A stretch of 42,371 bases of DNA from Paracoccaceae bacterium (lineage in GTDB: Bacteria > Pseudomonadota > Alphaproteobacteria > Rhodobacterales > Rhodobacteraceae): positions 1 to 42,371 of the forward strand of contig CANBRQ010000016.1 of NCBI GenBank assembly GCA_947371955.1, written 5' to 3'. This document shows positions 25,766 through 34,658 of this stretch, piece by piece; positions within the stretch are counted from its first letter, which is position 1; each line of letters opens with the position of its first letter. A program made the translations under genes and the position numbers. A model generated the notes under the pieces. It ran no database searches. It was not told where the DNA came from and saw nothing but the letters and a program-made list of their open reading frames with translations.

Positions 25766-27103
25766 ATGACCCAACGCCCGACCGTCACCCGCTTCGCCCC
25801 CTCGCCCACCGGCTATATCCACGTGGGCAACCTGCGCACCGCCCTGATGAATTACCTGATCGCCAAGCAGACCGGCGGCACCTTCATCCTGCGCCTGGAC
25901 GACACGGATCAGGAACGCTCCAAGCAGGAATACATCGACGGTCTCAAGCAAGACCTCGACTGGCTGGGCCTCCACTGGGACCGGATCGAGCAGCAGTCGC
26001 TGCGCTTTGACCGCTACCGCGAGGCCGCCGAACAGCTCAAAGCCGCCGGCCGCTTCTACGAATGCTTCGAGACGCCCATTGAACTCGACCTCAAGCGCAA
26101 GAAGCAGTTGAACATGGGCAAACCGCCCGTCTACGACCGCACGTCCCTGCACCTGACCGAGGCCGAAAAATCCGCCTTCCGCGCCGAAGGCCGCGAGGGC
26201 TATTGGCGCTTCCGTCTCGACCTTGAACGCATCGAATGGAACGACGGCATCCTCGGCCCGATCTCCATCGACGCCGCCTCCGTCTCCGATCCGGTCCTGA
26301 TCCGCGCCGACGGCCAGATCCTGTACACCTTCGCCTCCTCGGTCGATGACATCGACATGGGGGTGACCAACATCGTGCGCGGCGCAGACCACGTCACCAA
26401 CACGGCGACGCAGATTCAGATCATGAAGGCGATGGGCGGCACCCCGCCCGACTTCGCCCACCACTCCCTGCTCACGGGGCCGAAGGGCGAGGAACTGTCC
26501 AAGCGCCTCGGCGTGCTGGCTCTGCGCGACCTGCGCGGCCAAGGCATCCAGCCGATGGCGCTCCTCAGCCTGATGGCCCGCCTCGGCTCCTCCAAGCCCG
26601 TCGAACTGGCCCCCTCCATGCAAGCCCTGATCGACGGCTTCGAGGTCGGCTCCTTCGGCGCGGCCCCCACCAAGCTGGATTCCGACGACCTCCTGCCCCT
26701 GACCCGCGCCTACAACCAAAGCCTGCCGTTCGAGGCGGTCGAGGCCCATATCCTCGCCCTCGGCGTCCCCGCGCCCCTCGCGGAAGTGTTCTGGAAAGTC
26801 ACGCGTGAGAACATCACCGTCCTGACCGATCTGGATATGTGGTGGATCCTGTTCCGCGACGGTGCCGAGCCGCTGATCGACCTTGAAGACGTCGCCTTCG
26901 TCAACGACGCCGTGGCCATGCTGCCGCCCAAACCCTGGACCGAGCACACCTGGCACCAGTGGACCGAGACGGTGAAAGCCGCCACCGGTCGCAAAGGCAA
27001 AGGCCTCTACCGCCCCCTCCGCCGTGCCCTGACGGGGCGTGAAACGGGGCCGGAAATGGCCGACGTGATGCCCTTGCTGCAAGTGATCAAAGCGGGCAAC
27101 TGA
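25766..27103 (+). CDS. gltX: Glutamate--tRNA ligase (GltX)
   Basis: Class I aminoacyl-tRNA synthetase that charges tRNA with glutamate; 445 residues. The HIGH-type motif is YIHVGN (residues 17-22) within TRFAPSPTGYIHVGNLRTAL, and the KMSKS-type motif is GEELSKRLG. The start is fixed by GGAGG six bases before the ATG at 25766, and the frame upstream to 25721 is not family-like. Many alphaproteobacteria have two GltX proteins. This one's short anticodon-binding part fits the second type, which may act on tRNA-Gln as part of indirect charging, but that is inference. Confidence 0.94.
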   Translation: MTQRPTVTRFAPSPTGYIHVGNLRTALMNYLIAKQTGGTFILRLDDTDQERSKQEYIDGLKQDLDWLGLHWDRIEQQSLRFDRYREAAEQLKAAGRFYECFETPIELDLKRKKQLNMGKPPVYDRTSLHLTEAEKSAFRAEGREGYWRFRLDLERIEWNDGILGPISIDAASVSDPVLIRADGQILYTFASSVDDIDMGVTNIVRGADHVTNTATQIQIMKAMGGTPPDFAHHSLLTGPKGEELSKRLGVLALRDLRGQGIQPMALLSLMARLGSSKPVELAPSMQALIDGFEVGSFGAAPTKLDSDDLLPLTRAYNQSLPFEAVEAHILALGVPAPLAEVFWKVTRENITVLTDLDMWWILFRDGAEPLIDLEDVAFVNDAVAMLPPKPWTEHTWHQWTETVKAATGRKGKGLYRPLRRALTGRETGPEMADVMPLLQVIKAGN

Positions 27104-27130
27104 TCCGACGCACCCCCTCATCCTCGCTGC

Positions 27131-27170
27131 CCAAATATCCCGCGGGGGTCTGGGGGTGTGAAACCCCCAG
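27131..27170 (+). repeat. CAAATATCC-box hairpin repeat, copy 2
   Basis: Same design as the element at 6571: CCAAATATCC (27131-27140), then CTGGGGGT (27150-27157) pairing with ACCCCCAG (27163-27170) around the identical loop GTGAA. One stem pair changed from C-G to T-A compared with copy 1, which preserves pairing. It lies 27 bases after the gltX stop. Confidence 0.78.
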
Positions 27171-27181
27171 CACGCGGTCGC

Positions 27182-27206
27182 CAAGATTTTTCGCCGAAAA
27201 ATCTTG
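27182..27206. repeat. TTTTCGCCGAAAA palindrome, copy 1
   Basis: Two perfect 12-base arms (CAAGATTTTTCG and CGAAAAATCTTG) around a single central C, just after the hairpin repeat that follows gltX. Read in either direction the centre ends in A/T-rich arms, so it may act as a bidirectional transcript end or as a protein-binding repeat. Confidence 0.8.
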
Positions 27207-27281
27207 TTCAGCCCGAGAAGGCCTCTCAACCGCGCCGCCTAGGGTGCGCGATCTCACGCAGCAGTCCCGCCACACGCACCC

Positions 27282-27308
27282 CCAAAATTTTTCGCCGAAA
27301 AATTTTGG
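27282..27308. repeat. TTTTCGCCGAAAA palindrome, copy 2
   Basis: Two perfect 13-base arms (CCAAAATTTTTCG and CGAAAAATTTTGG) around a central C. The core is identical to copy 1, and the outer arms differ in a compensated manner. It lies in the 351-base gap between gltX and gcvP, which otherwise holds only repeats and hairpins and no gene. Confidence 0.8.
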
Positions 27309-27341
27309 ACTTCCCCCGATTCGCAGCACAAAAGTTAACAC

Positions 27342-27373
27342 CCTTCCGTCTCTCCGCGCGTAGAGACGGAAGG
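27342..27373. repeat. 12-bp inverted repeat between gltX and gcvP
   Basis: CCTTCCGTCTCT (27342-27353) and AGAGACGGAAGG (27362-27373) pair perfectly around an 8-base GC-rich loop. It has no T-tract on either strand. It may be a transcript-end structure for one of the convergent genes or an unrelated repeat. Confidence 0.6.
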
Positions 27374-27392
27374 AAGACGCAACCAAGACAGG

Positions 27393-27417
27393 AAAAAGAC
27401 CGCCAAACCCGGCGGCC
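27393..27417 (-). terminator. Putative terminator of the gcv operon
   Basis: On the minus strand CCGCC/GGCGG form a short stem followed by C and five T residues, 38 bases past the gcvP stop. The stem is short, with one mismatch if extended, so the call is moderate. Confidence 0.5.
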
Positions 27418-27454
27418 TTCCCCTCCTTAACGCAGCGTTCCCAACCCCTTGGCC

Positions 27455-30295
27455 CTATTCCGCAGCTTCCGCATAGCTTTCCACCGGCGGGCAGATGCAC
27501 TGCAGGTTCCGGTCGCCGTAAACATTGTCCACCCGGCCCACAGGCGGCCAATACTTGTCAATCCGGAACGCCCCCGGCGGGAAGCAGCCCTGCTCGCGCG
27601 GATACTTCCGGGTCCAGTCCGCCACGAGGTCCTCCACCGTATGCGGTGCATGGCGCAGGGGCGACTCCTCGGCCGAGATATCCCCGCGCTCCACATCCGC
27701 AATCTCGGCCCTTATCGCCAGCAAGGCATTGATAAACCTGTCAATCTCCGCCTTGGTTTCGCTCTCGGTCGGCTCCACCATCAGCGTGCCCGACACCGGC
27801 CACGACATGGTCGGCGCATGGAACCCGTTGTCGATCAACCGCTTGGCGATGTCATCGACCGTCACCCCCACCTCGGCAAAAGGTCGCGTGTCGAGGATAC
27901 ATTCATGCGCCACCCGCCCCTTGTTGCCCATGAACAGAACCGGATAGGCCCCCTTCAACCGCGCCGCGATGTAATTGGCGTTCAGGATCGCAACACGGGT
28001 CGCCTGCGTCAGTCCCTCGCCGCCCATCAGCAGGCAATAAGCCCACGAAATCAGCAGGATAGAGGCTGATCCATAGGGCGCCGCACTCACCGGCCCCTCG
28101 CTTCCGCCGGTATGGGAATGCCCCGGCAGATAGGGTGCCAGATGCGCCTTCACCCCAATCGGCCCCATCCCCGGCCCGCCACCGCCATGCGGGATGGCAA
28201 AGGTCTTGTGCAGGTTCAAGTGACTGACATCGCTGCCAATTTCCCCCGGCTTTACCAATCCCACCAAGGCATTCATATTCGCCCCGTCAAGGTAGACCTG
28301 CCCGCCGAATTCATGGGTGATCTGGCATATCTCGCGGATCGTCTCTTCAAACACACCATGGGTAGACGGATAGGTCACCATGCACGCCGCCAGACTGCTG
28401 CCAGCCTCCACCGCCTTGGCCCGGAAATCCTCCAGGTCAACGTCCCCATTCGGTGCCGCCTTGACCACCACCACCCGCATCCCCGCCATCTGCGCGCTGG
28501 CAGGGTTGGTGCCATGCGCCGAAACCGGGATCAGACAGACTTTCCGATGCAAATCCCCGCGCGCCCGATGATAGGCCAGAATGGTCATCAACCCCGCATA
28601 TTCCCCCTGCGCGCCAGAGTTCGGCTGCATGGAAAACGCCTCGTAACCCGTTATTTCACAAAGCTTTCCGATCAGATCGCAGATGGCCTCGCCATAGCCC
28701 GCCGCCTGATCCAAGGGCACCAGCGGATGGATATTGGCGAACTCCGGCCAGGTGATCGCGGCCATCTCCGCCGCCGCATTCAACTTCATGGTACACGACC
28801 CCAAAGGGATCATCGCGCGGTCCAGCGCGAGGTCGCGGTCCGACAACCGCCGCATATAGCGCATCATCTCGGATTCTGCCCGATTCATGTGGAAAATCGG
28901 GTGGTTGAGGTATGTGACCTCGCGCAGCATCTCTTCTGGGAAGGACAGTTCCGCCCGATGCGGTGGCACGCCGTCGATGCCAAAGGTGCGCAGAACCCGG
29001 ATCAGCACCCGCTCGTCCGTCGTCTCATCCAGACTGATCCCGACCCGGTCCAGCCCGATCTTGCGGAAGTTCAGCCCCTCGGCCCGCGCGGCAGCCAAAA
29101 TACCGGCCTGGCCCACACCAACCTCGACCGTGATCGTGTCAAAGAACGCCTTCGGCTCCACCTTCGCCCCTGCAGCTTTCAGCGCCCGCGCCAAGCGGTT
29201 GGCCAGAAAATGCACCCGTTCACCAATCGCCCGCAGCCCCTTCGGCCCATGAAAAACCGCGTACATTGAAGCCATTACCGCCAAAAGCGCCTGCGCCGTG
29301 CAGACGTTCGAGGTGGCCTTCTCGCGCCTTATATGCTGCTCTCGCGTCTGCAGCGCCAGCCGGTAGGCCTTGTTCCCGCGCGCATCAATCGACACCCCGA
29401 CGATCCGTCCCGGCATCTGCCGCTTGAGCGCATCCTTGCAGGCAAAGAACGCCGCATGCGGCCCGCCATAGCCCATCGGCACCCCGAAGCGCTGGCTTGA
29501 CCCTACAGCGATATCCGCCCCCATGGCCCCGGGTTCCTTAAGCATCGTCAGCGCCAGAAGGTCGGTCGCAACGATAGAAATCGCCCCCGCCGCGTGCAGC
29601 GCCGCCGTCTCGACAGAGACGTCCCGCACATGGCCAAAGGTGCCGGGATATTGGAAAATCGCGCCAAAAACCTTGCTGGCGTCAAGGGCCTCGGGCGGCC
29701 CCACCACAACCTCGATTTCCAAGGGCAAAGCGCGGGTGCGGATCACGCCGATGGTTTGTGGATGGCAGTTTTCATCGACAAAGAAGGCCCGCGCCTTCGA
29801 CTTAGCACAGCGTTCGGCCATGGTCATCGCCTCGGCCGCCGCAGTGGCCTCGTCCAGCAAGCTGGCATTGGCGACGTCCAGCCCGGTCAGGTCGGCCACC
29901 ATGGTCTGATAGTTCAGCAAAGCCTCCAGCCGGCCTTGGGCGATTTCAGGCTGGTAGGGGGTATAGGCCGTGTACCATGCTGGATTCTCAAGGATATTCC
30001 GCAGGATTGCGGGCGGCGTGACCGTGCCATAATAGCCTTGGCCGATCAGACTGGTCATCACCCTGTTGCGCCCCGCCACCTCGCGCATCCGCGCCAAAAG
30101 GTCCTGTTCGGACAAGGGCGCCCAGTTTAGCGGCACGCCTTGCCGGATCGACTGCGGCACGGTTTCGTCGATCAGCGCATCAAGGCTGGGGCAACCAACC
30201 GCCACCAGCATCTGCGCGATCTCTTCCGGCGAAGGGCCGATGTGGCGGCGGTTGGCGAAGTCATAGGGGTTGTAAGTGGAGGGGGTGAAGGTCAT
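27455..30295 (-). CDS. gcvP: Glycine dehydrogenase (decarboxylating), P-protein
   Basis: PLP-dependent P-protein of the glycine cleavage system, which decarboxylates glycine and passes the aminomethyl group to the lipoyl arm of GcvH. Single-chain form, 946 residues, with the N-terminal domain ([15 protein letters not shown]) and the C-terminal half carrying the PLP lysine at about residue 697 ([17 protein letters not shown]). The ATG at 30295 has GGAG seven bases upstream; the ATG four codons earlier at 30307 lacks a site, so I prefer 30295. It is the last gene of the gcvTHP operon and convergent with gltX. Confidence 0.96.
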   Translation of the reverse strand: MTFTPSTYNPYDFANRRHIGPSPEEIAQMLVAVGCPSLDALIDETVPQSIRQGVPLNWAPLSEQDLLARMREVAGRNRVMTSLIGQGYYGTVTPPAILRNILENPAWYTAYTPYQPEIAQGRLEALLNYQTMVADLTGLDVANASLLDEATAAAEAMTMAERCAKSKARAFFVDENCHPQTIGVIRTRALPLEIEVVVGPPEALDASKVFGAIFQYPGTFGHVRDVSVETAALHAAGAISIVATDLLALTMLKEPGAMGADIAVGSSQRFGVPMGYGGPHAAFFACKDALKRQMPGRIVGVSIDARGNKAYRLALQTREQHIRREKATSNVCTAQALLAVMASMYAVFHGPKGLRAIGERVHFLANRLARALKAAGAKVEPKAFFDTITVEVGVGQAGILAAARAEGLNFRKIGLDRVGISLDETTDERVLIRVLRTFGIDGVPPHRAELSFPEEMLREVTYLNHPIFHMNRAESEMMRYMRRLSDRDLALDRAMIPLGSCTMKLNAAAEMAAITWPEFANIHPLVPLDQAAGYGEAICDLIGKLCEITGYEAFSMQPNSGAQGEYAGLMTILAYHRARGDLHRKVCLIPVSAHGTNPASAQMAGMRVVVVKAAPNGDVDLEDFRAKAVEAGSSLAACMVTYPSTHGVFEETIREICQITHEFGGQVYLDGANMNALVGLVKPGEIGSDVSHLNLHKTFAIPHGGGGPGMGPIGVKAHLAPYLPGHSHTGGSEGPVSAAPYGSASILLISWAYCLLMGGEGLTQATRVAILNANYIAARLKGAYPVLFMGNKGRVAHECILDTRPFAEVGVTVDDIAKRLIDNGFHAPTMSWPVSGTLMVEPTESETKAEIDRFINALLAIRAEIADVERGDISAEESPLRHAPHTVEDLVADWTRKYPREQGCFPPGAFRIDKYWPPVGRVDNVYGDRNLQCICPPVESYAEAAE

Positions 30296-30343
30296 GCCAG
30301 TCTCCATGCTGTACCGCAGCCTTGGGCCCGCGCGGGGGCGGGA

Positions 30344-30370
30344 CCAAGAATTTTCGCCGAAAATTCTTGG
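30344..30370. repeat. TTTTCGCCGAAAA palindrome, copy 3
   Basis: Two perfect 13-base arms (CCAAGAATTTTCG and CGAAAATTCTTGG) around a central C, sitting between gcvH and gcvP inside the operon. It would form a very stable RNA hairpin there and could lower or stabilise parts of the gcv transcript. Confidence 0.8.
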
Positions 30371-30382
30371 CGTGCGAGGGGC

Positions 30383-30742
30383 TTAGCCAATCAGTTCGGC
30401 GTATTCGTCCTCGTCCATGAAATCGTCCAGCACGCTCATGTCATCCAGACGCAGCTTGAAGAACCAGGCAGCACCGGTCGGGTCTTCGTTGACCAGAGCG
30501 GGGTTGTCGACCAGCGCCTCGTTGACCGCGACAATCTCGCCATCGATGGGGGCGAGGATGTCAGAGGCGGCTTTCACGCTTTCGATGACGCAGACCTCGT
30601 CGCCCTCGGCCACCATGGTCTCGACTTCGGGCAGTTCGACGAAGACCACGTCGCCCAGTTGCGTGGCCGCATGTTCCGTGATGCCGACGACAACCAGATC
30701 GCCTTCAACGCGCAGCCATTCATGATCCTTGGTATATTTCAT
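30383..30742 (-). CDS. gcvH: Glycine cleavage system H protein
   Basis: The 119-residue lipoyl carrier of the glycine cleavage system. Lys57 in VIESVKAASDI is the lipoylation site. The start MKYTKDHEWLRVEGD and the segment GITEHAATQLGDVVFVELPE are typical. GAGGA lies six bases before the ATG. It starts 9 bases after gcvT and is separated from gcvP by an 87-base gap that holds a long palindrome. Confidence 0.97.
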   Translation of the reverse strand: MKYTKDHEWLRVEGDLVVVGITEHAATQLGDVVFVELPEVETMVAEGDEVCVIESVKAASDILAPIDGEIVAVNEALVDNPALVNEDPTGAAWFFKLRLDDMSVLDDFMDEDEYAELIG

Positions 30743-30751
30743 CGTCAGTCC

Positions 30752-31888
30752 TCAGCGTTTGTAAGTGGTAGGGTGGAAGGGCAGGGGGCAGATCGTCACG
30801 GGCAGGCGCTTGCCGCGCAATTCGGCCTCCAGCCTGGTGCCGATTTTTGCATGCGCAGCAGTCACATAGCCCATGGCAATGGGGGCCCCGACCGAGGGGC
30901 CGTAGCCGCCCGAGGTGACTGTGCCGACACGGTCGGAACCCATGTAAAGCTCGGTCCCGTCGCGCATCGGCGCGCGGCCCTCGGGGCGCAGGCCCACGCG
31001 CAGACGGTCGGGGCCAGAAGACAGTTCATGCAGGATGCGCGCCGCCCCGGGAAATCCGCCAGACCGCTCGCCCCCGGCCCGGCGGGCCTTGGAGATGGCC
31101 CATGTCAGGTTGCCCATCACCGGCGTCGTGCTCTGGTCAAGGTCATGACCGTACAGGCAAAGCCCGGCCTCCAGCCGCAGGCTGTCGCGCGCGCCAAGGC
31201 CTATGGGCAGGACTTCGGGTTCGTGCAGCAGAGCCTCGGCAAAGGCCAGAGCGTGGGCATTGGGGAGCGAGATTTCAAAGCCATCCTCGCCGGTATAGCC
31301 GGACCGCGAGACCCAAAGCTCCACCCCGCCCCAGTCCAGAAACGCCATGTCCATGAAGCGCATCTGCGCCACGCCGGGCACAAGGCGCGACAGGGCGGCC
31401 TCGGCCAAGGGGCCCTGCAGCGCCAAAAGGGCGCGGTTGGTGACCGGGATCACCTCGGCCACCGCCGCGAGGTTGGCTTTCATATGGGCGATGTCGGCGG
31501 CTTTGCAGGCGGCGTTGACCACGACGAACAGGTGATCGCCCCGGTTGGCGAACATCAGGTCATCCAGAATGCCACCGTTGGCATCGGTGAACATGCCATA
31601 GCGCTGGCGGCCCATGGGCAGGTCCAAGGCATCGACCGGGACCAGTTCCTCAAAGCCAAGCGCAAGATCGGCAAGGCTTTTCTTCGGTTTCAGGATGACT
31701 TGGCCCATGTGGGACACATCAAACAGCCCCGCTGCCGTCCTTGTGTGCAGATGCTCTTTCAGCACCCCGGCCGGATATTGCACGGGCATCTCGTAACCCG
31801 CAAAGGGCACCATCCGCGCGCCAAGGGCCACATGCAGGTCATGCAGTTCCAGCCGCGAGGGCAATTCAATTCCAGTTGGATCGGACAA
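30752..31888 (-). CDS. gcvT: Glycine cleavage system aminomethyltransferase (T protein)
   Basis: Folate-dependent aminomethyltransferase that releases ammonia from the H-protein intermediate and makes methylene-tetrahydrofolate; 378 residues from the chosen start. Family features are GARMVPFAGYEMPVQYP, GLFDVSHMGQV and SRSGYTGEDGFEI, with GARDSLRLEAGLCLYGHDL toward the folate site. I choose a TTG at 31888 because GGGGGAGG lies six bases upstream and the product then begins like other T proteins. A GTG at 31933 would add 15 residues from the leader. It is the first gene of gcvTHP, behind the glycine riboswitch. Confidence 0.93.
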   Translation of the reverse strand: MSDPTGIELPSRLELHDLHVALGARMVPFAGYEMPVQYPAGVLKEHLHTRTAAGLFDVSHMGQVILKPKKSLADLALGFEELVPVDALDLPMGRQRYGMFTDANGGILDDLMFANRGDHLFVVVNAACKAADIAHMKANLAAVAEVIPVTNRALLALQGPLAEAALSRLVPGVAQMRFMDMAFLDWGGVELWVSRSGYTGEDGFEISLPNAHALAFAEALLHEPEVLPIGLGARDSLRLEAGLCLYGHDLDQSTTPVMGNLTWAISKARRAGGERSGGFPGAARILHELSSGPDRLRVGLRPEGRAPMRDGTELYMGSDRVGTVTSGGYGPSVGAPIAMGYVTAAHAKIGTRLEAELRGKRLPVTICPLPFHPTTYKR

Positions 31889-31966
31889 GCCGAACCTCCC
31901 CCAAATGTCGCCGGACCACGGAACGACCGGCACCGAACGAGGCCGGCCAATCCCTGCCCCCCGATG

Positions 31967-32128
31967 CCCCCTCTGTCCTTGCCCTAATCGGGGCGCCTGA
32001 GATTGTTATCCCTTCGGCGGGCCAAAGCCACTCTCCAGAGTTCCGTTGCCAGGAAGGTCCTTGGGCCTGAGAGTTTACCGGGGCGGTTGCTCCTTCGGCA
32101 CCAGCGCGGGACTGGATTCTCCCGACCT
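31967..32128 (-). promoter_or_regulatory. Tandem glycine riboswitch upstream of gcvT
   Basis: On the minus strand two glycine aptamers follow one another. Aptamer 1 (about 32126 to 32055) reads GTCGGGAGA, then GCCGAAGGAGCAA, then AACTCTCAGGC and AAGGACC. Aptamer 2 (about 32040 to 31969) reads CTCTGGAGAG, then CGCCGAAGGGATAACAA, TCTCAGGC and AAGGACAGAG. These are the conserved boxes of both halves. It ends about 80 bases before the gcvT start and should switch on gcvTHP when glycine is abundant. The leader after it contains a CCGGC/GCCGG hairpin that could be part of the expression platform. It fills most of the 347-base gap to azlC. Confidence 0.95.
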
Positions 32129-32235
32129 GACAGGAACAGGCTACGCTTGAGGGGTTTGATTTGGCAAGCGGAAAGCTTGATGCCACGGGGTGGCGACGCT
32201 TGACAGGGCCGGGGCCGGGTCAGTACCGCTTTGGC

Positions 32236-32943
32236 ATGAGCGAAGAAAAATCATCCGTGCTGGCCGGGTTGCAGGCGGCCTTGCCCTTGGTGCTGGGGTA
32301 TTTCCCCATCGCCTTCTCTTTTGGCGTTGCGGCCACCCGCAGCGGGTTGTCGGGGACTGAGGCCTTTGCCCTGTCGCTGATCGTATTTGCCGGGGCCTCG
32401 CAGTTTCTGGCGATTGCGATGGTCGTCAGCGGGGCGCCGGTCATCGTGGCGGGGCTGACGCTGGCTGCGATGAATCTGCGGCATGTGCTGTATGGACCGA
32501 CCCTGCTGCAGAAGGCGGGAACGGGGGCGGGGCGCTGGTCCTGGGCCTGGGCCTTTGCGCTGACGGATGAAGTTTTTGGAGCGGCATTGGGGGCGCTGAG
32601 CAAGGGTCAGCGCTTCACGGAAGGCTTCATGCTGGTGCTTGGCTTTTGCGCCTATGGCGCGTGGCTGGCCGGGACCCTCGCCGGGGCATGGGCCGGGGGC
32701 GGCGCGCTGGATGCCTATCCGGCGGTGGGCGCGGCTTTGGATTTCATGCTGCCGGGGCTGTTTCTGGCGCTGCTGCTGTCGATCCTGAGCGGGCGTCAAG
32801 TGCCGGTCATCGTGATTGCCGGTCTGGCGACGGTGGCGGGAACATGGTGGGGGTCAAGCACGACCGGCCTCTTCGCCGGCATGATCGCCGGGGCTGCTGC
32901 TGGCGTGATCCTGCCGCAGCGGAGGCTGTCCCATGCGCTTTGA
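32236..32943 (+). CDS. azlC: AzlC-family branched-chain amino acid exporter subunit
   Basis: A 235-residue membrane protein of the AzlC/YgaZ family, the large subunit of a branched-chain amino acid exporter. It shows LPLVLGYFPIAFSFGVAA, FAGASQFLAIAMV and the conserved NLRHVLYGPTL, with about six to seven hydrophobic segments. The ATG at 32236 gives the normal N-terminus, though its ribosome site is weak. Its end overlaps azlD by 11 bases, so the two are coupled. It is divergent from the gcv operon. Confidence 0.9.
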   Translation: MSEEKSSVLAGLQAALPLVLGYFPIAFSFGVAATRSGLSGTEAFALSLIVFAGASQFLAIAMVVSGAPVIVAGLTLAAMNLRHVLYGPTLLQKAGTGAGRWSWAWAFALTDEVFGAALGALSKGQRFTEGFMLVLGFCAYGAWLAGTLAGAWAGGGALDAYPAVGAALDFMLPGLFLALLLSILSGRQVPVIVIAGLATVAGTWWGSSTTGLFAGMIAGAAAGVILPQRRLSHAL

Positions 32944-33259
32944 CGTGCTGGAACTGGCGCTGATTGCGGGGGTTTTGACCTACCTCTGGCGTTATCTGCC
33001 CCTGCGGGTCAACCTCAGCGACCTGCCGCCGGGCGGCCCCCTGTCGCGCTTTCTGGCCTCCACCGGACCGGCCGCCATTGCCACGCTGTTTGTGGCTGAG
33101 ATGCTGCCTGTGCTGCACGCCACCCTGCCGCAGCAAAGCCGCGCGCTTTTGGGCGTGTTGGGCGTGCTGCTGGCCTATGCCTGGCGCAAATCGGTGGTGT
33201 TCGCCACGCTGGCCGGGGCGGTCGTCTGCGGGGCTGCAGCGGGCCTTGGGCTGGCATGA
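32933..33259 (+). CDS. azlD: AzlD-family exporter small subunit
   Basis: A 108-residue protein of the AzlD/YgaH family with three to four membrane helices (VLELALIAGVLTYLWRYLP, IATLFVAEMLPVL, RALLGVLGVLLAYAWR). It works with AzlC in amino acid export. It starts inside the azlC end and stops 10 bases before the histidine kinase gene, so all four downstream genes may share a transcript. Confidence 0.9.
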   Translation: MRFDVLELALIAGVLTYLWRYLPLRVNLSDLPPGGPLSRFLASTGPAAIATLFVAEMLPVLHATLPQQSRALLGVLGVLLAYAWRKSVVFATLAGAVVCGAAAGLGLA

Positions 33260-33269
33260 GGGGGCAGGG

Positions 33270-34658
33270 ATGAACCTTGCCGAAAAGCCGCGCAGCACTT
33301 GGGCCGCTCTTTCGCTGGCAAGCCAATTCGCGCTGGCGGGCGGTCTTGTCATGCTGCTGGCGGCCTTGGCCGTGGGGTTCTGGGTGGCGCGGCGGATCGA
33401 GGATGCCGTGGTGCGCAACACTGCAAATGCCACGGCGCTCTACATGGAAAGCTTCATTTCTCCGCTGATTCAGGACCTTGCCACCGCCTCGCAGCTCAAG
33501 CCGGAAAACGATGCCGCCCTCTCGCGCCTGCTGACCGATACGCCCCTGGGCAGCCGCGTGGTCAGCTTCAAGATCTGGGTCAAGGGGGCTAAGGTCGTGG
33601 CCTCGTCCGATGCCGATATCGTCGGCAAGACCTTTCCGGGCAGCGATGACATCCGGCTGGCATGGACGGGGCAGCTTGTCGCCAGCTTCGACAAGCTGGA
33701 CGAGGAAGAGAACCTTGACGAACAGGCGCTTGGCATTCCCCTGTTGCAAATCTATGCCCCGATCCGCGCCAAGGAGTCCGGCAAGATCATCGCCATTGCT
33801 GAGTTCTACGAGGTGGCGACCCAGCTCAAGGCCGATCTGACCAAGGCGCGGCTGACCTCGTGGCTGGCCGTGGTGCTGATCATGGCGGCGATCTATGCCA
33901 GCCTCTTTGCCATCGTCCTGCGCGGCAGCCGGATCATCGACCGGCAAGTGGTCGACCTGACCGAAATGGCCGCGCGCAACGTCACCCTTCGGCTGAAGAT
34001 GCAGGGGGCGGCGGCACGCTTCTCGCAGTTGAACGATCAAGCCCTGCGCCGCATCGGGGCTGACCTGCACGACGGCCCCGCGCAACTGATGGGCTTTGCC
34101 GCCCTGCGACTGGACTCCTTGCGCCGCGAGGCCTCGCCTAAGGCGCTGAAAGAGATCGACGGGATTGAAGCCGCCGTGCGCGAGGCCATTCAGGAAATCC
34201 GCAACATCTCGCGCGGGGTATCCCTGCCCGATATCGAGCGGCGCGATCTGGCCGAGGTGATTCAGGGCCTCGTCGATGCTCATGCCGCCCGCACGCAAAG
34301 CGAGGTGGCGCTGACTTCGAACTTGGCCCCCGGCCGTGACTTGCCGATTGCGGTCAAGATCTGCGTGGGCCGTGTGGTGCAGGAAGGCCTGACCAACGCC
34401 TGGCGTCATGCCGAAGGGCAGGGTCAGGAGGTGACGGTGCGCGAAGAGGGGCACATCCTCATCGTATCGGTCCGGGACCGTGGCCCTGGCCTGCCCGAGC
34501 GTGTTGTGAACGAGGCGGAGGGCGGCTACGGTCTGGGGCTGGCGGGTCTTGCCGGCCGGGTCGAAAGCCTTGGCGGCCTTCTGACGCTGGGCAACCGGCT
34601 GGATGGCCGGCAGGGCAGCGAATTGCGCATGGTACTGGATTTGAGGGGTGTCGAATGA
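33270..34658 (+). CDS. NarL-type sensor histidine kinase (HisKA_3)
   Basis: A 462-residue membrane kinase. Membrane helices are at about residues 17-40 and 196-217 and enclose an extracytoplasmic sensor of some 150 residues. The phosphorylated His is His267 in ADLHDGPAQLMGFAALRLD, the HisKA_3 motif of the NarX/DesK/UhpB group. The ATP-binding domain shows VVQEGLTNAWRHAEG, RDRGPGLPERV and GYGLGLAGLAGRVESLGG. It starts 10 bases after azlD, and its stop overlaps the response regulator start (ATGA), so the pair is coupled. The signal is unknown; the azlCD context suggests amino acid stress, but that is weak. Confidence 0.92.
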   Translation: MNLAEKPRSTWAALSLASQFALAGGLVMLLAALAVGFWVARRIEDAVVRNTANATALYMESFISPLIQDLATASQLKPENDAALSRLLTDTPLGSRVVSFKIWVKGAKVVASSDADIVGKTFPGSDDIRLAWTGQLVASFDKLDEEENLDEQALGIPLLQIYAPIRAKESGKIIAIAEFYEVATQLKADLTKARLTSWLAVVLIMAAIYASLFAIVLRGSRIIDRQVVDLTEMAARNVTLRLKMQGAAARFSQLNDQALRRIGADLHDGPAQLMGFAALRLDSLRREASPKALKEIDGIEAAVREAIQEIRNISRGVSLPDIERRDLAEVIQGLVDAHAARTQSEVALTSNLAPGRDLPIAVKICVGRVVQEGLTNAWRHAEGQGQEVTVREEGHILIVSVRDRGPGLPERVVNEAEGGYGLGLAGLAGRVESLGGLLTLGNRLDGRQGSELRMVLDLRGVE

